Assembly: GCF_020882245.1 (NCBI RefSeq)
Contig: NC_083600.1
Coordinates: forward strand, 26,722,001-26,786,000
Source: Rhopalosiphum padi
Taxonomy: Eukaryota > Arthropoda > Insecta > Hemiptera > Aphididae
Length of the DNA stretch: 64,000 nt
Reading direction: 5' to 3'
Numbering within the stretch: position 1 is the stretch's first letter; each line of letters opens with the position of its first letter. Made by a program: the position numbers and the translations under genes. The notes beneath the pieces were generated by a model. The model was not told the DNA's origin and did no database searches. It was given only the letters and a program-made list of their open reading frames with translations. Shown piece after piece: positions 41,401-54,787 of the stretch.

Positions 41401-42680
41401 TATTAGTTTTTTCATTGACTAAACAACTAAATTTAAATATGTTTTTTAATTATAATTAATGATGTAATGCAGCGTTTTTATTAATTGACATAATGAATTA
41501 TAAATATTAATTTATTTTCGTGGTCCGATATTCCCGATCTTTACCTGAAATTGTTCTAAATAGTAGATAGACGTTCGAACCACTGCGTTTTTTATTCAAT
41601 CAACTCTTACCTTGATCATAGCTGATCTATATTACATGGTATACTTATTAAACTTTCCATAATCATATTGTGGTCTACATCATTAATGCTCTTTTAACAC
41701 TTGTGTTCACGAATTCATTTCGAGTGGATCTATATTGAAGTTTGATTCTTAATAATAATAATATATAGACAACGTGAAGTAATTTCTAATAAAAAAAAAT
41801 ATATATATATACGCGTAATAATTGTCGTTTCACCTAACTAATTAGTATTGATGAATCCTAATTTTTGATTGTTTTTTTTTTCAATTTTTTTTTATGTACT
41901 GATGAGTTAAAATTGCAAAAAGTTCATAAAATGAATAGAAGTTTATTCCATTGAATTTATCGTTGTTTTTTTTATTCCGTGCAGTGACAAATCGTGGACT
42001 GCGGTGACACCTGTTTAGTGTTTGTAGCTTCCACCACTAGTGCACTACGTCGTCTACTGCTGCGTTATCGCCGACACAGCTTTTATAATAATAAAAGTTT
42101 CCCATGCATCGTAGGCAAGGGGTTTTAATGTTTGTACATCTATTCAAAATGTTTGCACGGGTCAGCTAGAACTTAATGTTAAAATATTAAAAATAGTATT
42201 AAAGGACATTTAATAATAGCATTGCTTAAAAATAATCAATATTAGTTTATTTTCCTTAGAATTCCTGAAGAAATTTTTTTCACGAGTTCCGGCGCTAGTA
42301 AATGTTTAGCAATCCCACATAGTTACGCCGCAGCATCTGCTCAACTATTTGATAACCCCTTATTGCTTCCATCCAATTCCCCGCGGCTATAATAATACTA
42401 TTTATTGGAATAATGCGGAATTCCAATCAATTGAACTAATTTAGTTCCGTCATACGTATTATAAGCTTTAAGTAAACGCGTCGCGGCAATGGTAAATTAA
42501 TCTCATAATTTATTATAATGCAACAAGAGATGCGAATTATAGCTATATGTGTGATCGTCTTATACACTGTACTATAGTTTTATTGTTATAACTCGGGCTT
42601 CACGTTCGTCACGTGATACAAACAAGCAAATATAAGCAAACAATAATCCAATAACAATAATAATAATATGTGTTGAACAG
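38491..42680 (+). other. Intron (4.2 kb) of the Sidestep-family gene
   Basis: Donor GTAATT at 38491 and acceptor TGTGTTGAACAG ending at 42680, phase 1. The sequence is AT-rich with an (AT)n run at 39173-39191. A pyrimidine-tract acceptor-like site (TTATTCCGTGCAG near 41985) precedes a slightly GC-richer stretch to about 42.07 kb, but a phase-1 reading stops after seven codons. Otherwise nothing is recognisable. Confidence 0.85.
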
Positions 42681-43087
42681 ATCCGTCGGACGCGCCCAAA
42701 CTGCGCAACGGCGGCGTACAGTTTTCGGACGACGCGCACGATCCGTCGGTGGCCGGATGGATAGCCGCGAACGCAGCCGTCGCGCAGACGTCACAGCTGC
42801 CGTTGTCTTCGTCGTCGTCGTCGTCGACGGGTACGCTGCGCAGGGGAACCGCTGGCACGGCGATCAACGACCGTCAACCGCCGCCGCCGCCGGTGGACGC
42901 GGCCCGTCGTTGGAACGACGTCACGCCAAAACCGTTTAGCTACACGCACCACCATCAGCATCAGCAGTCGCCGCCGCAGCCTCCGCACCACGTCCGCGTC
43001 CGACCGGACCCGATCGAACTCGACGGGGCGGACATCAAGGAGAAGCTGATGATGTCCAGCGGTCACATACCCGAGAGTTGCGTGTGA
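42681..43087 (+). CDS. Sidestep-family protein, terminal coding exon (low-complexity cytoplasmic tail, PDZ-type C terminus)
   Basis: The acceptor GTTGAACAG is followed by AT, which with the preceding G makes Asp (KY-D-PSDAPKLRNGG). Residues 384-517 end at a TGA (43085-43087). The tail contains a Trp (VAGWIAAN), a seven-serine run encoded by TCT plus six TCG codons, a PPPPP run, a His/Gln-rich stretch (THHHQHQQ) and a second Pro/His segment. The final part is DIKEKLMMSSGHIPESCV. The last residues ESCV fit a class I PDZ ligand (Ser at -2, Val at 0), suggesting scaffolding at the membrane. The exon is strongly GC-rich, which generates long overlapping frames on both strands that are not genes. 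Low-complexity tails evolve quickly, so alignment to other family members should be good only at the N-terminal and C-terminal ends of this exon. Confidence 0.92.
42812..42832. repeat. (TCG)n coding microsatellite (polyserine)
   Basis: The TCT plus six TCG codons form a trinucleotide repeat inside the coding exon. In-frame length variation would change the polyserine run without breaking the frame. Confidence 0.85.
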
Positions 43088-43463
43088 ACCGACGCGTCGC
43101 GCCCGACGTATTGTACATATAATATAATATAATATTATTGTCGTATGATGTATATGTAAAAGAAGAGAAAAACAGTACCGTATATATAAATATATATAAT
43201 ATTCTGATACTATACTGTAAATCGCATTTAAGTAAGAACGGTAAAAAAGACAGATAAATGATTTTTAGACCAGCGTGGGTCCATGTAAACTTCGCGAATC
43301 CCCGGACTTTTACCCTCTACGTGTATAATAATAATAATAATAATAATGATATAATCTTAAAACTTTATCCCAGTCGCGTGTTAGACCGATTTATCGCTTC
43401 CAACCCTACTATATATAATGATAATATTGTGTAGGTACATTTTTAATAATAATGATACTTGAA

Positions 43464-43469
43464 AATAAA
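43464..43469 (+). terminator. Polyadenylation signal AATAAA (proximal candidate)
   Basis: Canonical hexamer about 380 bases after the stop codon. It could give a shorter 3' UTR isoform. Confidence 0.35.
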
Positions 43470-43841
43470 TATTATAATAATAGGTATAACATAGCTGTAT
43501 TGATCTAGTGTAATATAATATTGTGTATAGGTAGTCGTTCGGAGCACCGTAGTCGAGTTTGTGTATTATCATAAAATATTATATAATGTGTTAAGATTAA
43601 ACATGGGGCCGTCGACGATCATTGACCCGCGCCAATAAGTTATAATAGTAAAAATGTATAAGAGAGAATTGATTATATTAGATAGCTTCGTCCCCCGCAT
43701 GTATTTCGAGCGTCCCGCGCTCATTTAAATAATATTTCGTACTTTTGTTCCTCGTCGTCGTTTTTGCTGATTATAATAATACTATAATATAGCCAAACAT
43801 ATATAATTAGGTCGAATTCTACATATAATTTATACTGTTTT

Positions 43842-43847
43842 AATAAA
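43842..43847 (+). terminator. Polyadenylation signal AATAAA (middle candidate)
   Basis: Canonical hexamer in AATAAATAAA, about 755 bases after the stop codon and followed by an A-rich run. Confidence 0.4.
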
Positions 43848-44020
43848 TAAAAAAAAAATTTTTAAAAAAACTTGATTTAGTGTAATCCTGTTATGTATTA
43901 ATATAACAGATTGTGTATATTTAAACGTTACCTTTTATCCTATTGTGTTATGATAAGTACTCGTATAATATTATTATGTAATAACTATAATTTTATGATC
44001 GTTGTTGTTTTGTTTTTAAA

Positions 44021-44026
44021 AATAAA
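44021..44026 (+). terminator. Polyadenylation signal AATAAA (distal, best candidate)
   Basis: Canonical hexamer followed by a CA site and a GU-rich stretch (GAGTTGTGTTTC) at the expected distance, the usual arrangement of a strong poly(A) site. Confidence 0.5.
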
Positions 44027-46039
44027 ACGTTTGTCAAATACTTTTCTCGAGTTGTGTTTCATTTTGACGTAGTACTATAAAATATTGTCCTCCTCCAACA
44101 GCAATCCTATAGATGTGTATATATATATGTATCATCGACGCATACAATTCCACTGTTTGAGGCTTTTTACCGTAAACATATTAAAATAAATATGCACAAT
44201 ACACATTCAAACTTTTGCAATTTTTTATTTTCTATAAAACTGACATTTCTCAGTTTATTTAAAAATTATGCTAAGCCTTAAGCATTACTTTTATATTATT
44301 ATAAAATACATTACGAGGAGACTGTCTCCCACAATACAATACGTCAATATCTTTAAAGAATAAAATTAGTATGTTTTAGTGAGTTTTAGATTGAAATTTT
44401 ATTTTAAAATAGTTAATGTTTTATAATGTTATTTTTTTATTGTAGTTGTTGAAATATAAAATAGTTTTCCTACTATATTGACAATTTCAAATTAAATCAA
44501 ATTTAGTTATAGTTAATTATTCTATGAATAAATTAAAAAATAGTAATTTAAATATAAATATATTGTTAAATATAATTAATTAAAATAAGGATTAATATAG
44601 AAGAAAAATAATTATATACTTAATACAGTTCTAAAAATTTTCCTTTGATTAAAAAAGAAAAAGCAATAATTCAGAGCGGTTCTGTATATTATATTACAAT
44701 AAAATGGATTTTTTTTTTTAAATTTAATATTAGTTACTCTTTTTTGTATTAATTATTCATATTTAGTTATAACTTGGTTACAAATAATGGATAAATACGT
44801 TCAAATGTCGACCATTAATGATAATCATTTGTGAAAATCAATTATTGGTTTCATGAAAATGGTCAAGGTTTTTTCCCCGACTGTTTAGACTTCTTTCTAT
44901 GAATCAATGAGTAGCTAAATGTAATATATAATAAAGTATAAATAAATATAAATATTTTATTAACAAGATGATTTTTTAACGTTAAATTGATTACGGTTGG
45001 TTTGCTGTTTTATTTGATTAATTTAAATATCATAGACAAAATATTGTTAGAGCCGTAATTTAGCTGTTTTTTTTTTATCAAAAATAACCTCTAGGAAAAT
45101 CAATACTATTTTTTTTAAAGAATCAAATAAAATATAATTTTATTTATAATTTAAAATAATGATAAATATTATGTTCAAAACCATATTTGAACATAAAAAG
45201 TAATGAATTATTAAGTATTATCCTTCCTCAATTCGAATAGAAATTGATCGTATATTATTTAGCTGCATAATTAGCCTTATTCTAATCGTGTTAGGTACTA
45301 TTGGTACTAATATGTAATGTCCGTATTTTTTTAACTTATTTATTTCGTTTACAAACACCACCGTTTGACAGAAAACTGACCATATTTATGCAGCACGGTT
45401 AATACGAAAATGGATAACGCCAACTCATACATAATAATGAAACTCTAAATACATATAGAATAAGATGCAATTTCGCCAGAGTAACAATGGTTAAATTTAT
45501 GATGCCATCGAACGTATTGGGAAGAAAAATTAGATTTTAAAAGACATAAAAAACCTCATCGACCGGAATAACGAAGTCAGACTCGGTGGCTACGCATCTT
45601 GAACCACGTCTAATGGTGAGCGTGAAAATTCCGGGTAAATATCGTTTTTAATCTCGTCTCGGTCGTCGTCGTGAATAAACACGGGACCGACTGGCTGGAA
45701 CGCTATTAGTTTTTCGAAATTGACCTTTTCCCGTAAACCTCCCCTCACTTTCACTGGCACTCTCTACATCTATATCTCTTCACCCGTTGTCTAAAATGCG
45801 CGCAAGCGGAGATATAAAACCACCCCGTCGGCTAAGAGTTAAGAAAATCGTTTTCGCAGACGGCGGCGGTGACGACGGAAATTAATGGTCAACAGCCCTT
45901 TGACGTGTGTGCTGTTGTACACGATTTGTCTTTTCACGAGAACCGTTCTCATGACATTCCGTTGGGTCACACACACCCGTTCTCGATCTCCGTCACCTTT
46001 CATCTCTCTATCAATCTCTTTCTCATGATCTGTCTATCA

Positions 46040-46054
46040 CTCTCTCTCTCTCTC
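46040..46054. repeat. (CT)n microsatellite
   Basis: Short CT dinucleotide run in intergenic DNA. Confidence 0.85.
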
Positions 46055-48796
46055 TTCTTAACTCTCTGACTGTATACGTATTTATGTTTGTTTATTGGAT
46101 ATCACATTCACGCATAGTGACGGTAGCTACAACTACCAGCTATTTCACCAGGTCAAGACTGATTTGGCATATAGCTCGGTCAAACATGGATTTATTTCCG
46201 GTCTAGATAACGTATGATAATTTTGAATAAGATCACAAACAGTATGAGCAGGCAAACTCATCGCGTCATACGATTATCGTTATTATTATATAGCACTTGT
46301 TTCGTTAAGAGTGCTGCAGACGTCGTCGTTATTATTATGTTTTAATATGTAATCCACTAAGAACAGCGTTCAGAGTTTACAGTTTTGACAACATCCTGCC
46401 CGAACACGAATGAAACTTTGTAAAGTTGTTTATACGCGTGTGGCGTGTGCGCCTATGAAACACGAAGCTTTACAATAATTAATATACCTATATACCTATA
46501 AAATATAGACTCTTGGTACTATATATCAGTGGTTTTCAACAATTTTTTATTTTTTGTTAACATAAATGTTATGTATTTCTTAGAAATCCTGAGATATCCT
46601 ACTACAGAACACAAGTAGGTACTAGTGGTATATTATACTCACACACTTCAGTCGCAAAACATATACTGTCAATTGACATACTACGGAACGATATACTGTA
46701 TATTAAAGAATAATGAATAATTGAATTTAGCATGAATAAAAAACAGAATTTATAAATTTGATTTTTTTATACATGAGTACGATCATGTTAAAGTTTTAAA
46801 ATGCAGATTTATAACCTAATCTGTTGTGTTAAAAAAAAATAAAATTATGTTGAAATTTATTTAAATTTACAGTTATTTTTTTCTTTTTTACGAAATCTTG
46901 ACATTTTTTAGGCAATCTATGCTACAGTACATCCAAAACTATTGCAATCGATCTCATCGTTTTTTTTTTTTAAATAAACATAATATGTACAATATTATTA
47001 TTTTGTAACTCTTACTTATTTCCTACCGAAAATTAATTTTTTTTTTAAATCTAGGATTGAGATGCTGCTGCAGTATTTGCTGTGTTTTATTGGAAATTGA
47101 TAATGATATCCTTCGCTTTGCAATTAAACGTTATGTAAAATAGGTCAGAAGGGTAAACATTAATTTAATATGATGTAAATAAACAGTTTCTAGTGTTTGA
47201 AATTCGTAGTCTGGTCGCTAGCCTCTGCTCCCTTAAACTAAAAATAATCATTTATTTAATGCAAAAGTGCAGAACTGAATTGAACCCAATATGACTGATT
47301 TGTGTATATCCACATTAATCATTTCCTAGCTTTTAGCACACAAATGTGATACTTATATGGTCTGAGCAATAAATCACCTGTTTTTACAGAGCCATGAGTT
47401 CGAAAGGATGTACCACCACTTAAATCACATTTCATCATCGTTATAATATACGAATGTCGACGAATAGATGTTTGCGGAAAAGAAAGATCGTGTAAAAAAA
47501 AAAAGAATTACGTGTGGTACTGTGGTATAGATTTATAGCCATTTTTCCGTTCGACCGAACGTGTAGTTGTGAAATCCACACGTATGCGTCGCTGCACCAG
47601 ACTCGTACAAAATCTCAGAGCTGAAATAACACTAAGCACCGCACCTAATTTCGATCTAGAAACGATGTCCCGGCGGAGGGATTGTACGTACAAACAAACG
47701 CCGAACCAAATTGCCGTATAATAAAAACTAAACCAAAACAGTATTGTAGAAAATAGTAAATACTCCAAACGTTGTGGCACGTGTGTGTATTTAACACGGA
47801 AAAAAAACAATAATATTATTTACGTACTATTATAGGAGCTGTAATGATATTATATCTTTTATACGTTTATAATAAGCGATAAAATTTAGTGCAGGTGATT
47901 CGGACAATTTTAATCGACCGTTACCAGACTACGTGCGTAGACGGAAGTGTTACCCACGTCGATCGGCGTACGGTTATAAACACTACTAATAATTTTTATT
48001 ACTTTGGCGATAATTATACTTGCCCGAGCCTTAATCCATAGTTTTAATAGCCGTTCTGTATACAGTATACTTGTATATTATTATCATAATTTTGGACAGA
48101 ATTCTATTTTCGATACATACTCTAAAAAAGATTCTGCTTAGGGATATGAATTTTAAAATGTATGCTGAAGTAAAAATTAAAATAATAAAAAATATCGTTT
48201 AATCTCGACAACAAATTCGTAATAAAACGTTATTAGATTTTAAAATAATGAATGATTCATGATAAAAAAAAAAAGTTATTTGGTATATTATGATACTATA
48301 TATTTTTAGTAAATTATTTTTACAATACTAATTATCTCTCATTTCTATTACACAAAATCAATAATCAACATTTATAATTTAAAACCAATTAAACAATTAT
48401 TGAAACACTAATTTGAATACCTGAAATAATGACATGTTATTATTTTTTTTTGTTAGATTATTTTAATGTACCTAACTAATAATTGTTAAAAACTTTCAAT
48501 TTCTATGATACTGTTGATTGCGACAAATAATTATAAAAATATATATAAATCCATATATTTCTAGTTACTACCTTTAGATATGTCCTATATACTACATTTT
48601 ATTATTATCTCAGAAGCTTCTACGTTTCGGTATCTACTTAAGTAATATCTGAAACTAGTGGGACCAACGGTCCCGTATGAAAATTATTACGGTTATCAGG
48701 TAATGTCATATAAGTATTGTCTAGATAACATATATGTTATGTGTGACTTATTTATTAAATTGTACAGCTTATATTATTTAATGAATTACAGCTTAA

Positions 48797-49237
48797 GGGG
48801 ATCGAAAGTGGTGATTTTCTGACTTTGTCTAGTAGACATAGAATACAGGCATTTAGATGTATTTTCATCCAAACGTACTAATTGATCTAGTGAAATTATA
48901 AAAATTATAAAAACAGATTTTAATTTGTCGTCAAGTCTAATTGAGATCGACTATTTCAAATTTTTGATTGTACCCCCCAAATTCTAAGAATAAAGTCATA
49001 CTAGAAAAAGAGTAAACAAAACAATGAAATATTTCAATTTTTCGTAAAAATAAAATCAAAAATCAAAAATTGGAAAAAGCCAATCTCAAGTAGACTTGAC
49101 GATAAATTAAAATCTGTTTTTAGAACTTTTATCGCTTCTCTATATCAATCAATGCGTTGGAATAAAAACATGTCTAAATATCTATATTCCATGTTTGGAA
49201 GACAAAAACAGTAAATCATCGTTTCCAATATCTTAGC
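48797..49237. mobile_element. Fold-back (long-TIR) nonautonomous element, possibly TTAA-flanked
   Basis: Two arms of about 175 bases (48797-48969 and 49060-49237) are inverted copies of each other with moderate divergence, around a roughly 90-base spacer. The best-matching inner block is CAGATTTTAATTTGTCGTCA on the left versus CAGATTTTAATTTATCGTCA read from the right arm on the opposite strand. Matching continues outward through GGCATTTAGATGT / AGATATTTAGACAT-like segments. TTAA tetranucleotides stand directly outside both ends (48793-48796 and 49238-49241), as expected for a piggyBac-type target site, although TTAA is common in this AT-rich DNA. No coding sequence. Confidence 0.7.
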
Positions 49238-52200
49238 TTAATATATGTTTTATTGAAAAATATATCAAATTTTAAAAATGTCCACTGTAAATTATTTATA
49301 AATTACATTTTTAATTGAAAGTAAATTAGGAATATTTATAATACGTCATAATATAAAAACTATATTAATTATAAAAAAAATAACAGCTCAGACAATTAAT
49401 GACCTGGTAAGCAGGTTGTGTTTCGTACGGAATAAGTAGTCTCGGAAAATACATATGCGGTGCCGTAAAAACTAGACAGGTAAGTTCCATAAGTCTCCAG
49501 CAAGCCGGTCATTAAAAAAAATAATAGAAAATGTTGTAAATTTCAAGGTAAGAAAAAATATTAAATTAAAATACAATTCCTGTTTAGTTTACTAAGAATT
49601 CTTAATTTGTAGTAGATTTAAGTAACACAATATAATTTTTACATACGCATGTCCCTATTTATATTTTTGACATAAATATATAAAATTATTTTTATATTAA
49701 TTATTATTTTATAATGGACATATAAAGCCAGGGTATAAAAAAAAGGCCCTCTCGTGTTTCGATGATTTGGTATGTTTTCAGGTAGAAAGTTGGAATACAT
49801 AATATTGTTGGCTAGTGGGTTATTACTAATGTAGTAATGTGTATGTGTTTAACCGTATGATAACCGCACATGTTTGTATTTAAAGTTTTAATGTTTAATA
49901 ACCGTTAGGTGTACCAATATGGTTAAACACAGTACCTTCCCACCACATGTCCAGGTGGAGAAGACAAATAATAATAATATATATATATGTATATCAACAA
50001 ATTATGTCAGTGATACGTAATATTATTCAGAATATGTATGGTTTTATATGAAATATACTGCGCTAGTATGTTATAGTAAGATTAATAAGCATATTGAGAG
50101 CTATTGGTATGGTGTCGTATTCAAATAATACGAAACACACACAACTTCCTTCAGAAGAAATAGTTTAATTCAATACTTGGGGGCAAGAAAAAATAACACT
50201 TATAAACAGTAAGAACCCATGTCATTTACTCGATTCGCAAATAACACAGTTTATTATAGTACTGCGGAATAACCAGACGGTATGATATACATCGTGAATG
50301 AAAGAATAGCTGGAAAAATTAATCTCGATTATAAAGACAGATAATATACAATAATAAATTAATATACTAATATTATTAAAAAACGATGTTTTGTAAGTTA
50401 ATTATCTATATAATAATAACTATTCATAAAATATGTGTATATAAGACATTAATCTAAAGAAATTATAATAATAAAAATAGTATTTTAAAATTTAAATGTC
50501 TGTATAAACGAAATCAACCATAATATTATTGAAAAACACTATGTTATTTAGACTACATAATATTATCATAATTTATAATAACATCAAACAATAGTAAAAC
50601 ATTTTTTTTTCAAAACAATAAATCAATTTAGGGACTAAAGGGACTTAGGCTTAACCGAAACTCCTTCTCAGACATTTCCATATTACCATATTTCAGTAAT
50701 TTGATGGTATTATTTGAATAAAATATGGTTTGATTTTAAATCAAGTTTTGACTAAAATAAATCTGATGGTCATGCATTAGTGACCAATCTTAAGTTCAAA
50801 TGTCGATAAACTTGGATATCCACGCGAAAAATAACATATATTATTTTCTTTAATTTATTTTGAATATGATTTAAATATTATTTATCATACAAATTTGAAA
50901 CATTCTACTGTTACTTAAAATTTTATTTTATATACACAGTGAAATATTTAAACTAATTTTAGCTAATTTTAAGCATTTAACATTTTTCAATTTTTCTAAA
51001 TTTTTTTTAAAGAAGTTTTTATAAAATGTTTTAAAATCGTTCAAAAAGCTTGAGAATGTGAAACATGATTCCACATAAAGTTTACTATTCTCATAGAAAT
51101 ATAAAAATATACCTACACGATTTTTTTTTAAGTGAAATCACTGTATATTAATATAATGTAAAAACCTACCGTAGTTTTTGATGTTTTTTAAATTTTAATA
51201 TTATTATACACTTGCGATAAAGTACATATATAATGATATTTAAAATTTAAATAAACACTCGTATATATTATAGAAAGTTTGGAATACTATGATTATCGGC
51301 ATTGTAATTTCAGTCATAGATTATATCGACAAAAAATGATGTATAGTTTTGACACTGTATCATATTATATCACTTTTACTTGAGCTGATTATCAATTTAT
51401 TTTACCTTGGGGAGTAATAAAGATAATAAATCAGTTATTCATATATATTATTATATAAGTCATATTTTAATTATTTGATTATATATATTATTTAACAAGT
51501 ATAGGTGTACCTATAACCTAAGAGGACATAGCCTTTATTGCCAAAGCATAATATGTTAGTGTATTTTTTATGGTATTATAAAAAAATAAACCATATTGGA
51601 CGAGAATATAATGATTGGTATTCAAATGCTAAATTATATGCGTAAATTAATTCATTTTCTTAGTGTCTCTGCTAGGTTTTCGATCAACAGCCGCAGTTGC
51701 TATAGTACTATAAATGTATTGTATGAATCTGACTTTGTTAATTTTGATCGATGATGTGACAGAATCCGGTTCAGACGCAATCCGGATGAGGTGGTAACTC
51801 TTTCCGTAGCAAACAAAGCAAACTTTATTGTGTTTAATTTCGTCGTCGTGTCGGACACGCAGAAACCTCGTCGTTTTTACAATAACGTTTCTGCTCACGA
51901 AGGATGTACAGCAATAATGTTTGTTTAGTTATACAACAGGACTATATATATGTTTAATTGAAATTATATTCATGATTTATATAAATTCAATAAAGTAATA
52001 CAGAAATATCTTAAAACTTTGTAAATGATAATTAAAATTGTATTGTATATTATTGTTGCGCAAATATATTATATGTATAATTATTATATTAAATTATTAA
52101 AAAACATTTAACAAACCACTTAAAAATGTGTATTCATTCAAATTATAATTTATTAATTATTTATAGGAAATTTGAATATTTTTAAGTTATATTTTCAAAT

Positions 52201-54769
52201 AAAATAGAAAGTTTTACAATACATATTAATTGAGTAATTTTCCAAAACAAATTACTAAATTCTATGATTAACTATCAGATAGTGGTTAACAAAAATGACT
52301 ATTTGATATTAATTGTGTCAGCTATATAATAATATAAAATATTTTTATATTATTGTAAATCTATCGACAAAATAAATAATTATACCATCCTATTGATATT
52401 GTGTTAATAAAACAACATATCTATTTTTTTGATCAAATTTTGTTTGCCGAGAAACATACATTTAATTTTAAAACAAGAACATTTAGGTACGTAAAAAAAG
52501 TATATTAACAATCAAAAAGTTGTATCTGTAGAACTTGGATTTTCTTTCCTGACATTATTTGTAGTGTTTTTTTAAGGTTAAATTTTGATTAGAATAAAAT
52601 ACAAATTGCTACCTAGCCTTAACTTAGAACAATTATTTTTATTTGATAAACAAAATTCAATAGTTTCAATTTTAAAAGATGAAGTCTAAACCATGAATAT
52701 TTTAAATTAAATTAAATTAAATTTTTATATTTTTTTCTATGAATGTTGATAAAAAGGTTTATTTTTAAAATTTAGCACGACTTTATTCTTAAGTTAATAA
52801 TTTATTTATTATGTGTTCAAAAATTACATTATTAATCATATGAATATACTATATGCTATAAACTTTTAATCGCTATATTATATTCGGTATACATTTATAG
52901 TAAATTTAAGTTGTATTTCGGCTAAAGTGGTATTTATTTGTAATTTCTGAGCCTAAATTAATTCATAAATGCGTATTTTAATGGTTATGTCATTAAATAT
53001 TCGTAAGAATGAATTTTGAATAACTTCTGTGCAGGTTTATTAAGGCTATGCTCCATAAATTATAAATTATAAAATATTGCTAATAAAAATGAACTCAAAG
53101 TATTCTAGCATCATTTTTTTGTAATAGTTTGTGAAAATATTTATTCACGCTGTTTTTCTCTTAGTAAAATATCCAAACCAATTTAAAATAATAAAACTGA
53201 TTTCCATTACACGAATTGCATTACTCACACATTCACTAACTTTTATATTCTTATGTCACGTTAGAGGATGTGTAGACGCTTTTAATACAATATAATAAAA
53301 TGTTATACATAATCGATATAATAAACTTTTAACTTTTAATACTCTTAAGTTTAAGGAAAATATATAATTTAATATTTAACCACGATGATGTTTGTGACAT
53401 GTTTGTTAAGTATTTAAACATATTAAGTAATGTATAGGTTAGTATACGCCATATCTTACTGAAAATTAATTTTGATTCAACAGTAGTATAGTGCCCACTG
53501 ATACTAATCAGTATTTTTTTCTTTGACAAACAAAATTAAAAACCTATTAAAATTTCTATATCAATATAGCTAACATAAATGATTTACCTAGTTTATACGT
53601 ATTAGTAACATTGATTTTCTCAGTCGACATATTTTAAAATGAGGAGACGCCTCCCAGTATCTTAACGGTAGTTATTATTAGTGATGCATATTTTATATTT
53701 TAAAATATTTTAACAAAAGTAAAAATGCATATTTTGCTTTTTATATTGCGTGGAAGAAAATCCTTACCTACCTTAATAATTAATTATGTTACGATTTTAA
53801 TATTAAAAACAAACGTATAATTAATTATTAGAGTCACATACAAATAATAAAAATTTGTTATAATTTCCAACGTACATTATAACGATAAGCTGTATTTTTT
53901 CATTAAACATTAATTGTACACCAATATAGGTGCATTTAAACAATAGTTCAAATAAATATTTTTTTTTTCAAAGTGAAATAAAATTACCTACCACTAGAAT
54001 TATATATTTATTGGATGTAATTGGTTTTGGAATGGCCACGATACGAGACTAATACTTTGCAGACAGCAGTCTCTAAATACTTTTTCTTCTAATTTTAATG
54101 AAAAAAATTCTTACAGTTGAAGATATTTTTAATTGGAAAAAAAACGTTTCAAATGGTTTTCATTTCATGTTTGAATGTACACTACAATACAGGTCGTATT
54201 ACAAGTAGATTTTGTATTATATTATTTATCTTAATTGGAATTTTTAGAATATCAGGTTTAATATTTTAACTAAAATAGTTGAAATACGTCAGTATATCAC
54301 GATGTTCCAGACACATTAATAACAAATAATTCAGCTTTTATTATTTATTTCAATATAATTTCATTACACGTGGTAAGTACCAATGTTATGTAATTTAATA
54401 TAAAGTCGTTCACTCTTAAACTTTGTTCGATTTCAATATATCTTTGAAACCTCGACTACTTTTACAATCATACGACGATTAATAAAGTTTGGTCTTTGAG
54501 TACCTAATATGCTATACACATCGGTATAGTACTACGTTACACATAATAAGTTTCCTCCTCAATATAATATTATGCTGGGATAAATCCATAACTCAGTAAT
54601 ATTGTAAACAATTCGTGGTATTGTTAAAGTTGTATTTCCATCTGTAATATCTCAATCAATTGGCAAATAATTCTTTGTAAAACAATTCTCATACTAAAAA
54701 TAGGTAATTAGATTGTAGCATTTTATTAAAACACAAGCCATACTCAATTATTGGCAAACTTTGAATGTA

Positions 54770-54787
54770 TTTTTTTTTTTTTTTTTT
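54770..54787. repeat. Poly-T tract
   Basis: Homopolymer of about 18 T, near further T runs at about 54908-54923. Confidence 0.9.

Larger units (their letters stand above)
43088..44045 (+). other. 3' untranslated region of the Sidestep-family gene
   Basis: Starts after the TGA at 43085-43087 and is AT-rich. It includes (ATA)n runs near 43325-43350 and AATAAA signals at 43464-43469, 43842-43847 and 44021-44026. The last is followed within about 30 bases by GTTGTGTTTC-type GU-rich sequence, so the main cleavage site is placed near 44045. The extent is inferred. Confidence 0.55.

Noticed and set aside
41987..42072. Possible alternative exon after an acceptor-like TTATTCCGTGCAG
   Set aside because: The phase-1 reading from the previous exon stops after seven codons and no good donor follows. 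GC rise is slight.
42586..42867. Minus-strand frame with acidic run over the last coding exon
   Set aside because: The acidic run is the reverse of the TCG polyserine repeat. It is a shadow of the sense coding exon.
45869..46069. 66-codon frame near a GC-richer patch
   Set aside because: Ends in a CT-repeat-encoded Ser/Leu run, with no recognisable domain and no convincing splice context.
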